NCBI GenBank assembly: GCA_964058845.1
Contig: CAXKVR010000352.1
Span: forward strand, 1 to 24,406
Direction of reading: 5' to 3'
From: Carex sylvatica
Lineage: Eukaryota; Streptophyta; Magnoliopsida; Poales; Cyperaceae
DNA: 24,406 nt
In this document: positions 1 to 10,682 of the stretch, one piece after another
Layout: each line of letters starts with the position of its first letter
Numbering within the stretch: position 1 is the first letter of the stretch
Notes under the pieces: generated by a model
The model's database searches: none
Told to the model about the DNA's origin: nothing
What the model saw: the letters and a program-made list of their open reading frames with translations, nothing else
Made by a program: the position numbers and the translations under genes

Positions 1-2
1 TT

Positions 3-1460
3 GAGTTGCCTGAGGAGAGCACCGAGATAGCACCGGTTCCTACTCAGACGGATCTGATGGCAGGTATAATCTCTATCTCGGGCTATCTTGCATATGTGTT
101 AGTTGATACGGGTTGTAGCCATTCAATCATTGCGAGTGCATTAGTGGATAAATGTGGGTGGGCTACCGAATCGAGCGGGCGAGTATTGAACATTAATACC
201 CCTCTCGGTTCAACTACCAAAATTGCACGAACTTGCCGAGACCTGAAGGTACGAGTAGATGGAAGGGATTTTACCGCAGATATGTTGGTTATGGACATAA
301 CCGACTATGATGCCTTACTGGGTTTTGATTGGCTAGTCAAGCATGTAGCCACCATAGATTGCGTGCATCGGTCTGTTCTGTTTGGTTTGCCAGGAGGTTC
401 GTGTGTCTTTAAGTGTAGAGGAGTCAAGGAGATGGTACCGTATGTTTCTGCAATTGAGACGAGACACCTGATAGAGTCTGGGTGTCCAGCCTACTTGATA
501 ATGGTTATGAGTACCAACATTAAAGTTCCGGAGATATCTGACATTCCAGTTGTTGCAGAGTTTGCAGACGTATTTCCTGATGAGATTACAGGTTTACCGC
601 CGGATCGTGAAGTGGATTTTAATATCAATCTGATGCCGGGCACACTACCAATATCGAAGGCACCGTACAGAATGGCACCAGCTGAGCTGAAAGAGTTGAA
701 GGTGCAGCTAGAAGAAATGTTGGAAAAGGGCTTTATCCGACCGAGTACCTCACCCTGGGGAGCACCGGTGTTATTCGTGAGAAAGAAGGATGGTACATTG
801 AGGTTATGCATCGATTACCGCGAGCTGAATAAGGTTACTGTGAAGAACAAGTACCCGTTACCGAGGATCGATGACTTATTCGATCAATTGCAAGGATCCT
901 CGGTTTATTCCAAGATTGATCTGAGAACCGGGTATCATCAGCTCCGTATCAACTTAAGTGACGTAGAAAAGACAGCTTTCCGAACTCGATACGGGCATTA
1001 TGAGTATCGGGTCATGCCATTCGGATTGACAAACGCACCGGCAGCTTTTATGGATTTAATGCAACGAGTTTTTCGGGATTTGTTGGATACAAGTGTAGTA
1101 GTGTTTATAGATGATATATTGATTTATTCCCGATCGATGGAGGAGCATGAAGAGCATCTGAGGGTTGTACTGCAAAGACTGAGGGATCACAAGTTGTATG
1201 CGAAATTTTCGAAGTGCGAGTTTTGGATGAACAAAGTGGCTTTCTTGGGGCATATTGTGTCAGGCGAGGGTTTAGCAGTGGATCCGGAAAAGATACGAGC
1301 AGTTACGGAATGGAAGAGGCCAACCACAGTTACAGAAATTCGAAGTTTCCTCGGCTTGGCCGGGTATTACCGCAGATTTGTTAAAGGATTCTCGCAGTTA
1401 GCTCGACCACTTACGGCATTACTGCATAAAGGTGTTAAGTTCGAATGGGGCGAAAAATAG
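3..1460 (+). CDS. pol: Retrotransposon pol, N-terminal part: aspartic protease and reverse transcriptase (ends at a premature TAG)
   Basis: The frame is open from the left edge, so the true start is outside the window. Numbering residues from position 6, a retropepsin active site reads VDTGCS at about 33-38 (usually DTGAS). A short linker follows, then reverse transcriptase with [33 protein letters not shown] and [10 protein letters not shown] motifs. The catalytic FIDD box is at residues 367-370 (FIDD in place of YIDD, common in Ty3/gypsy). The thumb region contains [10 protein letters not shown] and [11 protein letters not shown]. Translation stops at TAG, 1458-1460, just before RNase H. 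The downstream reading is in the same frame, so the break is a point nonsense change and not a frameshift. The family role is cleavage of the polyprotein and copying of element RNA into DNA inside cytoplasmic particles. Confidence 0.93.
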   Translation, partial: ELPEESTEIAPVPTQTDLMAGIISISGYLAYVLVDTGCSHSIIASALVDKCGWATESSGRVLNINTPLGSTTKIARTCRDLKVRVDGRDFTADMLVMDITDYDALLGFDWLVKHVATIDCVHRSVLFGLPGGSCVFKCRGVKEMVPYVSAIETRHLIESGCPAYLIMVMSTNIKVPEISDIPVVAEFADVFPDEITGLPPDREVDFNINLMPGTLPISKAPYRMAPAELKELKVQLEEMLEKGFIRPSTSPWGAPVLFVRKKDGTLRLCIDYRELNKVTVKNKYPLPRIDDLFDQLQGSSVYSKIDLRTGYHQLRINLSDVEKTAFRTRYGHYEYRVMPFGLTNAPAAFMDLMQRVFRDLLDTSVVVFIDDILIYSRSMEEHEEHLRVVLQRLRDHKLYAKFSKCEFWMNKVAFLGHIVSGEGLAVDPEKIRAVTEWKRPTTVTEIRSFLGLAGYYRRFVKGFSQLARPLTALLHKGVKFEWGEK

Positions 1461-3518
1461 GAAAGGAGTTTTGAGGAATTAAAGAGTCGGTTAGTTTCCG
1501 CACCGATTCTAACTATGCCAATAACTGGAAAGGATTACACGGTGTTTACCGACGCTTCTCGTGCGGGTTTAGGTTGTGTATTGATGCAAGAAGGCCAAGT
1601 CATTGCGTATGCATCGCGGCAGTTGAGACCGCATGAGCAAAATTATCCGACACACGATTTGGAGTTGGCAGCCGTGATATTTGCACTGAAGATTTGGAGA
1701 CACTATCTATATGGCGTCAAATGTCAGATATTCACCGATCACAAGAGTTTGAAGTATGTCTTCACTCAGAAGGAATTGAATCTGAGGCAAAGGAGGTGGC
1801 TGGAGCTAATGAAAGATTACGATTTGGATATCCAGTATCATGCAGGAAAGGCTAATGTAGTAGCAGATGCTTTAAGTCGGAAAAGTCAAGTTAATCTGGC
1901 AACCGCGATTACAAGTGAAGTGCGGTTAATCGAAGAGATGAGGCTTATGAGCTTGTATGTCGGAATATCTGGAGAGTTAGCAGAAGCAGTATCAGCTCAT
2001 TTGATTAAGTCTGAAGCAGGCACGAGCAAGTCAGCCGGAGTAAGTATGATAGCCGCCGTAATAGAAGTAAGACCAGAGTTACATGATCGTATCCGGGTAG
2101 CTCAGCAAAGGGATCAGAAATGTCAGAAATTCTGGGAGTATGCAACATCGAACCAAGATAGTCATTTCAAGTTGGATAGTGAAGGTATGTTGCGGTTTGA
2201 CAACCGTATATGCCTTCCGGATGATTCGGAGTTAAAGACCTTAGTTTTATCAGAGGCACACGATTCTGGATACACGATTCATCCGGGAGAAGTAAAGATG
2301 TATCAGAATCTGAGACGGTATTTCTGGTGGCCCAACATGAAAAGGGAAGTGACGGGATATGTAGAGAAGTGTCAGGTTTGCCAGCAGGTCAAAGCTGATC
2401 GACGGAAATCAGCTGGATTGCTGCAACCAATGGATAAGAAGCGAGGGAAATTCGAGGTTATTGCCATGGACTTTGTATCAGGGTTTCCGAGAACAACGGG
2501 TCGATATGATACTATCTGGGTGATTGTAGACACGTTGACGAAAGTTGCGCATTTTATTCCGCTTGGACCCGATACATCGGGACGGACACTAGCTGGATTA
2601 TTTCTGAAAATGTTTGTTAAGTATCACGGATGTCCGAGGGAAATCATATCTGATCGGGATACCAGATTTACCTCACATTTTTGGAAGAGTTTTCAAGAGA
2701 ATATGGGCACGAAGTTGAGGTTCAGCACAGCGCACCATCCTCAGACTGACGGACAATCTGAAAGGACGATTCAGACTTTAGAAGATATGCTACGGGCCTG
2801 TGCTTTGAGTTTTCCGGGATCGTGGCTCGATCATTTGCACTTGGCGGAATTTGCATACAATAACAGCTTCCATTCGAGTATCGGGATGCCACCATACGAA
2901 GCTCTGACTGGTGAAACTTGCAGAACACCGTTGTGGTGGGGACCGACGGGTATTCATCCGTCTACTGGGCCAGAACTGATTCAGGAAGCAGCGGAGAAAA
3001 CGCAAGTGATACTGAGTCGATTGAAGTCAGCTCAGGATAGACAAAGGAAGTATGCGGATATACACCGTAGACCGCTGGAATTTCAGGAAAGCGAGCATGT
3101 TTGGCTTCGTGTATCTCCGACTAGAGGAGTGCACAGATTCGGAGTTTCGGGTAAGCTGAGTCCGCGATACATCGGACCATTTCAGATTTTGAGTCGAGTT
3201 GGACTCGTGGCTTATGAGTTGGCATTGCCACCGGCGTTGGACCGGGTTCATCCGGTATTTCATGTTTCGCAGCTTCGCAAATATGTACGGGATCCGTCAC
3301 ATTGCATCGATCATTCCAATCTGTTTCTGGACGAGAACCTTGCTTATACTGAAGGACCGATGCGGGTATTAGATCGAAAGGAGCAACGATTGAGAAACCG
3401 AGTGATAGATCTGGTATTGGTGCAGTGGGGACGTCATTCGGAGAAAGAAGCTACGTGGGAATTGGAGGCAAAGATCCGAGAGCAATACCCTGAGTTATTC
3501 GATGATTCAGGTATGTAA
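1461..3518 (+). CDS. pol: Retrotransposon pol, C-terminal part: RNase H, integrase and chromodomain
   Basis: This continues the upstream frame directly after the TAG; the first ATG is at 1515 and residues are numbered from it. RNase H begins at [10 protein letters not shown], with a conserved TDHKSLKY motif downstream. The integrase zinc module is H249-x6-H256-x29-C286-x2-C289. The catalytic triad is D319, D380 and E416, with 35 residues between the last two, as in the DD35E family. A GPF-type module ([11 protein letters not shown]) is followed by a chromodomain at about 611-663 with the ATWELE signature. The chromodomain in this family guides integration to heterochromatin. All catalytic residues checked are present, so only the upstream TAG would prevent a full polyprotein. 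Translation of this half alone from 1515 is not expected in a normal life cycle. Confidence 0.92.
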   Translation, partial: ERSFEELKSRLVSAPILTMPITGKDYTVFTDASRAGLGCVLMQEGQVIAYASRQLRPHEQNYPTHDLELAAVIFALKIWRHYLYGVKCQIFTDHKSLKYVFTQKELNLRQRRWLELMKDYDLDIQYHAGKANVVADALSRKSQVNLATAITSEVRLIEEMRLMSLYVGISGELAEAVSAHLIKSEAGTSKSAGVSMIAAVIEVRPELHDRIRVAQQRDQKCQKFWEYATSNQDSHFKLDSEGMLRFDNRICLPDDSELKTLVLSEAHDSGYTIHPGEVKMYQNLRRYFWWPNMKREVTGYVEKCQVCQQVKADRRKSAGLLQPMDKKRGKFEVIAMDFVSGFPRTTGRYDTIWVIVDTLTKVAHFIPLGPDTSGRTLAGLFLKMFVKYHGCPREIISDRDTRFTSHFWKSFQENMGTKLRFSTAHHPQTDGQSERTIQTLEDMLRACALSFPGSWLDHLHLAEFAYNNSFHSSIGMPPYEALTGETCRTPLWWGPTGIHPSTGPELIQEAAEKTQVILSRLKSAQDRQRKYADIHRRPLEFQESEHVWLRVSPTRGVHRFGVSGKLSPRYIGPFQILSRVGLVAYELALPPALDRVHPVFHVSQLRKYVRDPSHCIDHSNLFLDENLAYTEGPMRVLDRKEQRLRNRVIDLVLVQWGRHSEKEATWELEAKIREQYPELFDDSGM

Positions 3519-3546
3519 TTAAGTTCAGAGGACTGAACTTATTTTT

Positions 3547-3560
3547 AAGGAGGGGAGAAA
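3547..3560 (+). other. Polypurine tract (plus-strand primer site)
   Basis: A run of 14 purines, aaggaggggagaaa, sits 28 bases after the pol stop and directly before the TGTGAC start of the LTR. This is the position and composition of the primer for plus-strand DNA synthesis in LTR retrotransposons. Confidence 0.9.
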
Positions 3561-3958
3561 TGTGACGTAGCGAAATCTAAGAATATTAAAATAATAATAA
3601 TTTCGAAATATTAAGTTCATCTGAATTTTTCCGAATTTAAATCTGATGCCTTGATATATTTTTCTAATTTTATTCTGACTTTTTCTGAGTCAAGGCATTT
3701 AGAATCGAATTTCTGATTTGATCGAATAAAAATAAACCTATCCGAATTGAAATATCAAATGGATCATTAAATTATACATATGAATATATCTATATGTATA
3801 TATATATATACTATAATGCAAATTTCTATTTAAATTAAGCAAGGGCTTTTCTTGAAAAATTTACATATATGCAATATTGGAAGTTTAATGGGCATATTTG
3901 CAAAATTGCCAAAAATAACCCAAAACCTTGATTTTTCTCTTCCTTTGGCCGTGACTCC

Positions 3959-3998
3959 TTGTGTGTACACGTGTGTGTGTGTGTTGTGTGTGGTGGGT
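3959..3998. repeat. (GT)n microsatellite within the LTR
   Basis: An interrupted TG/GT run (tgtgtgtacacgtgtgtgtg and on) ends in a G-rich tggtgggtgg segment and is followed by purine-rich sequence. It lies 0.4 kb into the LTR. Confidence 0.8.
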
Positions 3999-4873
3999 GG
4001 CGGAAACAAAGAGGAAAAGAGAGGGAGAAGGTGAGAAGAGAGAAAAAAGTGAGATCCGAGTACACCGAATCGATCAGACGTACGCGAAATCGAGTTTGGA
4101 GCAAAGTACTACCACCTTGATCATCTCCTTCTCTCCAATTTGGTATATTTCATCTCCCTTGAAAACCTAATTGTCGAATTGAATCGATTTTTGTTAGAAA
4201 TGCGAAACCGTGTTGAATTGATCGAATTCCATTCGAATTACTTGTTGATTTCTTGATTTTATACCGATTTCTTAAGATTTCACTTTGAATCCGAAAATTT
4301 AGTTAGGGTTTGTTTAGATTCTGAAATTAAGGTGTTAATTTGTATAATTGAGGTTTCTAAATCGTTCTGCATCGAATTTTCTGAGATTTGATCGAAGTTC
4401 TGAAAATCTGAGTATCGAAACCCTAACTTTGATTGAAATCGATTTGCATGATGATTAATTGACTATAGGATGTCATATATGTGTATTTGAATTGAATAAG
4501 TATCATGCATTTCAATTTTGTATCGATTCGATTGTTATACCGAGTTTCGATCCGAATCGAGGGTTAATTGGGTAATCAAGTTGGTACCAAGAACTTAGAA
4601 TATATGTGTTGCATGATATAGATAGGTATATGTACCATGAATACCAATCTTGTATATTATCGATAACCAAAAATCTGAATTGTTTGCTAATCGAGCAAGT
4701 TAGCACCGGTACCAAACCGGTATCAGGTATACATGATATCAATTGATATGAAAACTCTACCGTACCAACCTACAACATGTTAGGAACCAATATACGGTGT
4801 TTAGAACGAGTTTCGATCGAAACCGATCGGAATTCGGTTGCAAACAAAGCTTAAAACACTTCTGTACCAATCT

Positions 4874-4938
4874 TTGCGGGCCGTAATGGTATGTGTATGG
4901 TGACTTGCGGGCCGCAAGGAGACCTCCTGCGGGCCGCA
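4874..4938. repeat. Three copies of a GC-rich palindrome in the LTR
   Basis: Copies are at 4874-4886 (right arm decayed to ccgtaa), 4905-4917 (ttgcgggccgcaa, perfect with a single central base) and 4928-4938 (tgcgggccgca). They stand out as strongly GC-rich within an AT-rich LTR. Similar GC palindromes occur in the minus-strand LTR at 19591-19994. Confidence 0.75.
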
Positions 4939-5691
4939 ACCATAGTATAAAATCTGAAAATTCAGAAATGAATTAAGTCAAATAAATTACATAAAAACGT
5001 ACCGATCGAAGCGTAACTTATCGAACATAGAGTAAGGATTTAATACAGCGTGTAACTGTATGTTATAGCAGGTTTAGCAGGACAATCAGGTGAATCCCGG
5101 AATACCGAAAGGAGTTCAGACCAACCGTAAGCGACACGAAAAGTACAAAGGTGCGGGGGTTCACGGGATTTTTCCTGAGGTTCAATTAGGAATTAAATAG
5201 GACGTTTTTAAATTGCATTTTGAATTTCTGATTTCAAGCATCATCTGAGCATTGCATAACTAATTGAACTGTTTTATCTGTTGATCTGCATTCTGGTATG
5301 GTTTACCGATTGAACTGTTATTCTGATTCTGATAGAGAATGAAACCACAGTGAATTGCTACTATTATATATATATATATCACTGTAAGTGATATTCTGTT
5401 CTGCGAAATCTAGAGTATACACTAGATTTCGATTTCGGGAACCATATGCGCATTGGGGAACGACCCCTCTGAGTCCAAACCGGTTGGAATGGGGATCTGT
5501 TATTCTGTGACTATAACTGTGGTAGATAAGATTCTGTTATTCTGATTTCTGCTCTGATTTCTGGAACGAAATACTGGAAAGGATATATCTGTATGATTGG
5601 AACTGTAATGTTTGATTAAGAACCAGTCTTTTGTAAATTGTTAAGCCAAAGCACTGCAGATGAGGGTCTGATTTGATTGCACGGGGAGCGA

Positions 5692-5721
5692 CATCTGTAG
5701 GTGTATGTAACCCTACAGATG
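5692..5721 (+). repeat. LTR stem-loop 1 (catctgtagg / cctacagatg)
   Basis: Two perfect 10-base arms are separated by 10 bases. The same arms and loop length occur in the minus-strand LTR at 18072-18101, within a block that is otherwise only partly conserved. Whether it acts in RNA, in DNA or as a protein-binding site cannot be told from sequence. Confidence 0.75.
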
Positions 5722-6602
5722 CAGGTATGTTCTGGGACCAGTTCGGTGGAACATCTGCATGTGCTACCAGATATCTGAGTTTAATTAAGACCCAATATTC
5801 TGATATGTTTCTGATGATTCTGTTTAAAGGCATTTAAAGATGTAGATTCATTTGTTTATCGATTCAAAGCTTTGCATTCATGCTTTAACTCTGATTTTAG
5901 TTCCGTATTTAGTTCTGACGTGAATATCTGATAAATCCAGTAGCTTCGGCACTGAGATAAACCGCGAAAAGGTTTTTCTCACCCGTTTCCTTGTGAAACA
6001 TTTCAGGAAAGAAGGACTAGAGGCTTTCGGGATCAGACAGTGAGCTATCTGAGGTGTTAGGTATATGTATGCCCTGTTTTGAGATCGTTGTACTTGTTTA
6101 GTACTTGGATCAACTTTTGTTGTATATATATCCAGCTAACCGGACTTGCGTAAATATTTCTAAACGGTTTCGATTTATGTTTTAAAATTTTATGTGTTTG
6201 CTTTATGTTTTCCATGCTATGTGTATGTATGCTTTTATGTTTTCAAAGTTTATGTTTTAAAAGTTATATGGTCTTTTGCATATATGTTTTTGTTGTGACA
6301 TGATATGAATTTGGGGGTTTAAATGAATACGGGTGGGATGACCGGCGTGGAGGGTCTATACTCCACGGTACCTGATATTTATAATTCTGACTAATCCGGG
6401 TAGATATAAATAGAAAAAAAAAATTTGGTTTTCTGATATGATAAGTCATTGTTCTATTGGTTTTATCGAATCGAATTTACAAAGGCATGTATAAAAGTTT
6501 TGAAAAGTTTCGGATCAGTTTTAAACTGATTTTAGATTTAATAAAATTGATTAAGTGTTCGGTTTGGGATAAAAACACCATTTATCTCATCGTAAATGCC
6601 TG

Positions 6603-6629
6603 GTGAATATATACGATCTATATATTCAC
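6603..6629 (+). repeat. LTR stem-loop 2, next to the LTR 3' terminus
   Basis: Arms gtgaatatata and tatatattcac pair perfectly (11 bp) around a 5-base loop. It is followed by ggcg and then 33 more bases to the LTR end. The minus-strand LTR has an 11-bp hairpin of different sequence at the matching place (17460-17487), also followed by ggcg. Confidence 0.8.
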
Positions 6630-6666
6630 GGCGATACCGTCATGCCCCTGATCTCGGGGTGTGACA

Positions 6667-9600
6667 GTTGTAAATGCACTATTAGCTAGCCATATAGATA
6701 CAATACAAGTGTGCTCCAAAACCCATAAATTTGAGTGATGTATTAGGGTTGTAAATGTCCTATTATCTTGCCCTATAGAGACACTACTAGAGTGCACCAA
6801 ACACCGTTAATTGGAGTGTTGTATTAGGGTTGGAAATATCCAATTATCTTCTTAAGTGGAGACACTACTAGAGTGCTCCGAACACCGTCAATTAGAGTGT
6901 TTCATTAGGGTTCGAAACGTCCAATTATCTTGCAATCTGGAGACACTACTAGAGTGCTCCAAACACAATCAATTGGTGTGTTTTATTAGGGTTACCACAA
7001 CCCTCTTATGTAGCTATCTGAATCACTACTAGATTGTTGCAAAGACTTTCAATTGGAATGTTGTATTTTGGTTGTAACTGCCTTCTGCTCTTGCCATACA
7101 GAGACATTAAAAGAGTGCTCCAAACATCTTCAATTGGAGTGTTTGTATTGGGGTTGTAAATGCACTATTATCTTGCCATATAGATACAATCCAAGAGTGC
7201 TCCAAAACCCATAAATTTGAGTGATGTATTAGGGTTGTAAATGTCCTATTATCTTGCCCTATAGAGACACTACTAGAGTGCACCAAACACCGTCAATTAG
7301 ATTGTTGTGTTAGGGTTCTAAATGTCCAATTATCTTGGCATCTGGAGATACTACTAGAATGCTCAGAACACAATCAATTAGAGTGTTTTATTAGGGTTCG
7401 AAATGTCCAATTATCTTGCCATCTGGAGACACTACTAGAATGCTCCTAACACTATCAATTGGTGTGTTTTATTAGGGTTACCACAACCGTCTTATGTAGC
7501 TATCTGAAGACACTACTAGAGTGTTGCAAAGACTTCCAATTGGAATATTGTATTTGGGTTGTAACTGCCTTCTGCTCTTGCTATACAGAGACACTAATAG
7601 AGTGCTCAAAACATCTTCAATTGGAGTGTTCTATTGGGGTTGTAAATGCACTATTATCTTGCCATATAGATACAATCCAAGAGTGCTCCAAAACCCATAA
7701 ATTAGAGCGATGTATTAGGGTCGTAAATGCCCTATTATCTTGCCATATAGAGACACTACTAGAGTGCACCAAACACGTTCAATTAGAGTGTTGTGTTAGA
7801 GTTCTAAATGTCCAACTATCTTGCCATCTGGAGACACTACTAGAGTGCTCCAACCACAATCAATTGGAGTGTTTTATTAGGGTTACCACAACCCTCTTAT
7901 GTAGCTATCTGAAGACACTAGAGTGTTGCTAAGCCTTTCAATTGGAATGTTGTATTAGGGTTGTAATTGCCTTCTTCTCTTGCCATAGAGAGACACTACT
8001 AGAGTGCTCCAAATATCTTCAATTGGAGTGTTGTATTGGGGTTGTAAATGCACTATTAGCTAGCCATATAGATACAATACAAGTGTGCTCCAAAACCCAT
8101 AAATTTGAGTGATGTATTAGGGTTGTAAATGTCCTATTATCTTGCCCTATAGAGACACTACTAGAGTGCACCAAACACCGTTAATTGGAGTGTTGTATTA
8201 GGGTTGGAAATATCCAATTATCTTCTTAAGTGGAGACACTACTAGAGTGCTCCGAACACCGTCAATTAGAGTGTTTCATTAGGGTTCGAAACGTCCAATT
8301 ATCTTGCAATCTGGAGACACTACTAGAGTGCTCCAAACACAATCAATTGGTGTGTTTTATTAGGGTTACCACAACCCTCTTATGTAGCTATCTGAATCAC
8401 TACTAGATTGTTGCAAAGACTTTCAATTGGAATGTTGTATTTTGGTTGTAACTGCCTTCTGCTCTTGCCATACAGAGACATTAAAAGAGTGCTCCAAACA
8501 TCTTCAATTGGATTGTTGTATTGGGGTTGTAAATGCACTATTATCTTGCCATATAGATACAATCCAAGAGTGCTCCAAAACCCATAAATTTGAGTGATGT
8601 ATTAGGGTTGTAAATGTCCTATTATCTTGCCCTATAGAGACACTACTAGAGTGCACCAAACACCGTCAATTAGATTGTTGTGTTAGGGTTCTAAATGTCC
8701 AATTATCTTGGCATCTGGAGATACTACTAGAATGCTCAGAACACAATCAATTAGAGTGTTTTATTAGGGTTCGAAATGTCCAATTATCTTGCCATCTGGA
8801 GACACTACTAGAATGCTCCTAACACAATCAATTGGTGTGTTTTATTAGGGTTACCACAACCGTCTTATGTAGCTATCTGAAGACACTAGTAGAGTGTTGC
8901 AAAGACTTCCAATTGGAATATTGTATTTGGGTTGTAACTGCCTTCTGCTCTTGCCATACAGAGACACTAATAGAGTGCTCAAAACATCTTCAATTGGAGT
9001 GTTGTATTGGGGTTGTAAATGCACTATTATCTTGCCATATAGATACAATCCAAGAGTGCTCCAAAACCCATCAATTTGAGTGATATATTGGGGTTGTAAA
9101 TGTCCTATTATCTTGCCCTATAGAGACACTAGTAGAGTGCACCAAACACCGTCAATTAGAGTGTTGTCTTAGGGTTATAAATGTCCAATTATCTTGGCAT
9201 CTGGAGACACTACTAGAATGCTCAAAACATAATCAATTAGAGTGTTTTATTAGGGGTACAACAACCCTTTTCTGTAGGTATCTGAAGCACTAGAGTGTTG
9301 CAAAGACTTTTAATTGGAATGTTGTATTAGGGTTGTAACTGTCTTCTTCTCTTGCCATATAGAGACACTACTAGAGTGCTCCAAACATCTTCAATTGGAG
9401 TGTTGTATTGGGGTTGTAAATGCAATATTATCTTGCCATATGGATACAATACATGAGTGCTCCAAACGCCATCAATTATAGTGTTGTATTAGGGATGCAA
9501 ATGCCCTATTATCTTGCCACATAGAGACACTACTAGAGTGCTTCAAACACATTCAATTGGAGTGTTGTATTAGGGTTGCAAATACCCAATTATCTTCTCA

Positions 9601-10682
9601 TATGGAGACACTACTAGAGTGCTCCAAAGATCGTCAATGAGAGTGTTGTATTAGGGTTCCAAAATGTCGAATTATCTTGCCATCTGGAGACACTATTAGA
9701 GCGCTTTAAACATCTTCAATTGGAGTGTTCTATTGGGGTTGTAAATGCACTATTATCTTGCCATATAGATGCAATCCAAGAGTGCTCCAAAACCCATAAA
9801 TTAGAGCGATGTATTAGGGTCGTAAATGCCCTATTATCTTGCCATATTGAGACACTACTAGAGTGCACCAAACACGTTCAATTAGAGTGTTGTGTTAGAG
9901 TTCTAAATGTCCAATTATCTTGCCATCTGGAGACACTACTAGAGTGCTCCAACCACAATCAATTGGAGTGTTGTATTGGGGTTACCACAACCCTCTTATG
10001 TAGCTATCTGAAGACACTACTAGAGTGTTGCTAAGACTTTCAATTGGAATGTTGTATTAGGGTTGTAATTGCCTTCTTCTCTTGCTATAGAGAGACACTA
10101 CAAGAGTGCTCCAAACATCTTCAATTGGAGTGTTGTATTGGGGTTGTAAATGCACTATTAGCTAGCCATATAGATACAATACAAGTGTGCTCCAAAACCC
10201 ATAAATTTGAGTGATGTATTAGGGTTGTAAATGTCCTATTATCTTGCCCTATAGAGACACTACTAGAGTGCACCAAACACCGTTAATTGGAGTGTTGTAT
10301 TAGGGTTGGAAATATCCAATTATCTTCTTAAGTGGAGACACTACTAGAGTGCTCCGAACACCGTCAATTAGAGTGTTTTATTAGGGTTCGAAACGTCCAA
10401 TTATCTTGCAATCTGGAGACACTACTAGAGTGCTCCAAACACAATCAATTGGTGTGTTTTATTAGGGTTACCACAACCCTCTTATGTAGCTATCTGAAGA
10501 CACTACTAGATTGTTGCAAAGACTTTCAATTGGAATGTTGTATTTTGGTTGTAACTGCCTTCTGCTCTTGCCATACAGAGACACTAAAAGAGTGCTCCAA
10601 ACATCTTCAATTGGAGTGTTGTATTGGGGTTGTAAATGCACTATTATCTTGCCATATAGATACAATCCAAGAGTGCTCCAAA
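6667..10682. repeat. 81-bp satellite array with higher-order structure (about 50 monomers)
   Basis: Anchoring on the ttaggg/ttgggg motif of each monomer gives spacings of 81, 81, 81, 81, 80, 82 and 81 bp from 6667. Monomers share a core reading gagacactactagagtgctc. Six recognisable monomer types recur in order, and the gttgtaaatgcac type returns at 6667, 7153, 7639, 8041, 8526, 9012, 9413, 9738, 10143 and 10629. Spacings are 486, 486, 402, 485, 486, 401, 325, 405 and 486, meaning six-, five- or four-monomer units. Since 81 is divisible by 3, several frames stay open for long distances, but these are repetitive and not credible genes. No host gene is present. Confidence 0.95.

Larger units (their letters stand above)
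1..6666 (+). mobile_element. Ty3/gypsy chromovirus, Tekay/Del type, 5'-truncated by the window
   Basis: The element runs in from the left edge and ends at the LTR terminus at 6666. Visible in order are protease, reverse transcriptase, RNase H, integrase with a GPF module, a C-terminal chromodomain, a polypurine tract (3547-3560) and a 3106-bp LTR. Domain order (integrase after RNase H) makes it Ty3/gypsy. The chromodomain and long LTR fit the plant Tekay/Del lineage. The 5' LTR, primer-binding site and gag lie outside the window. The five bases after the LTR are gttgt, the expected target-site duplication if the same five precede the 5' LTR. The pol frame has one nonsense codon, so this copy is probably not autonomous, although the rest of the frame is uninterrupted for 3.5 kb, which suggests a fairly recent insertion. 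Confidence 0.93.
3561..6666 (+). repeat. 3' long terminal repeat (3106 bp) of the Tekay-type element
   Basis: It starts TGTGACG right after the polypurine tract and ends GGTGTGACA, giving the usual TG...CA ends. Beyond 6666 the sequence is satellite. Inside it are a (GT)n tract, three GC-rich palindromes (4874-4938), (TA)n tracts at about 3795-3812 and 5366-5381, a stem-loop at 5692-5721 and a stem-loop just before the terminus (6603-6629). The order of motifs in the right half matches, in reverse, the minus-strand LTR at 17419-20045. The LTR should hold promoter and polyadenylation signals, but no TATA box can be assigned with confidence because AT runs occur in several places. There is no host gene in this stretch; short ORFs here have no recognisable product. 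Confidence 0.9.

Noticed and set aside
3835..4170. Small ORFs over the (GT)n and purine-rich part of the LTR
   Set aside because: Low-complexity translations inside an LTR on both strands.
6880..6960. CACTA in each monomer as a CACTA-transposon end
   Set aside because: The word occurs inside every monomer without inverted partners or target duplications, so it is part of the satellite core.
7459..7932. 157-residue Cys-rich ORF in the satellite (with similar ones at 8832, 9720 and 10332)
   Set aside because: It is the satellite monomer read through in one frame; the 81-bp period explains the open frame, and no start context or domain is present.
8380..10665. Minus-strand ORFs repeating MYLYGKIIVHLQPQYN
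   Set aside because: Opposite-strand reading of the same satellite, recurring with the larger repeat unit.
6667..10682. CRISPR-like array
   Set aside because: Units are contiguous 81-bp monomers that diverge along their whole length; there are no unique spacers between identical repeats, and the genome is plant.
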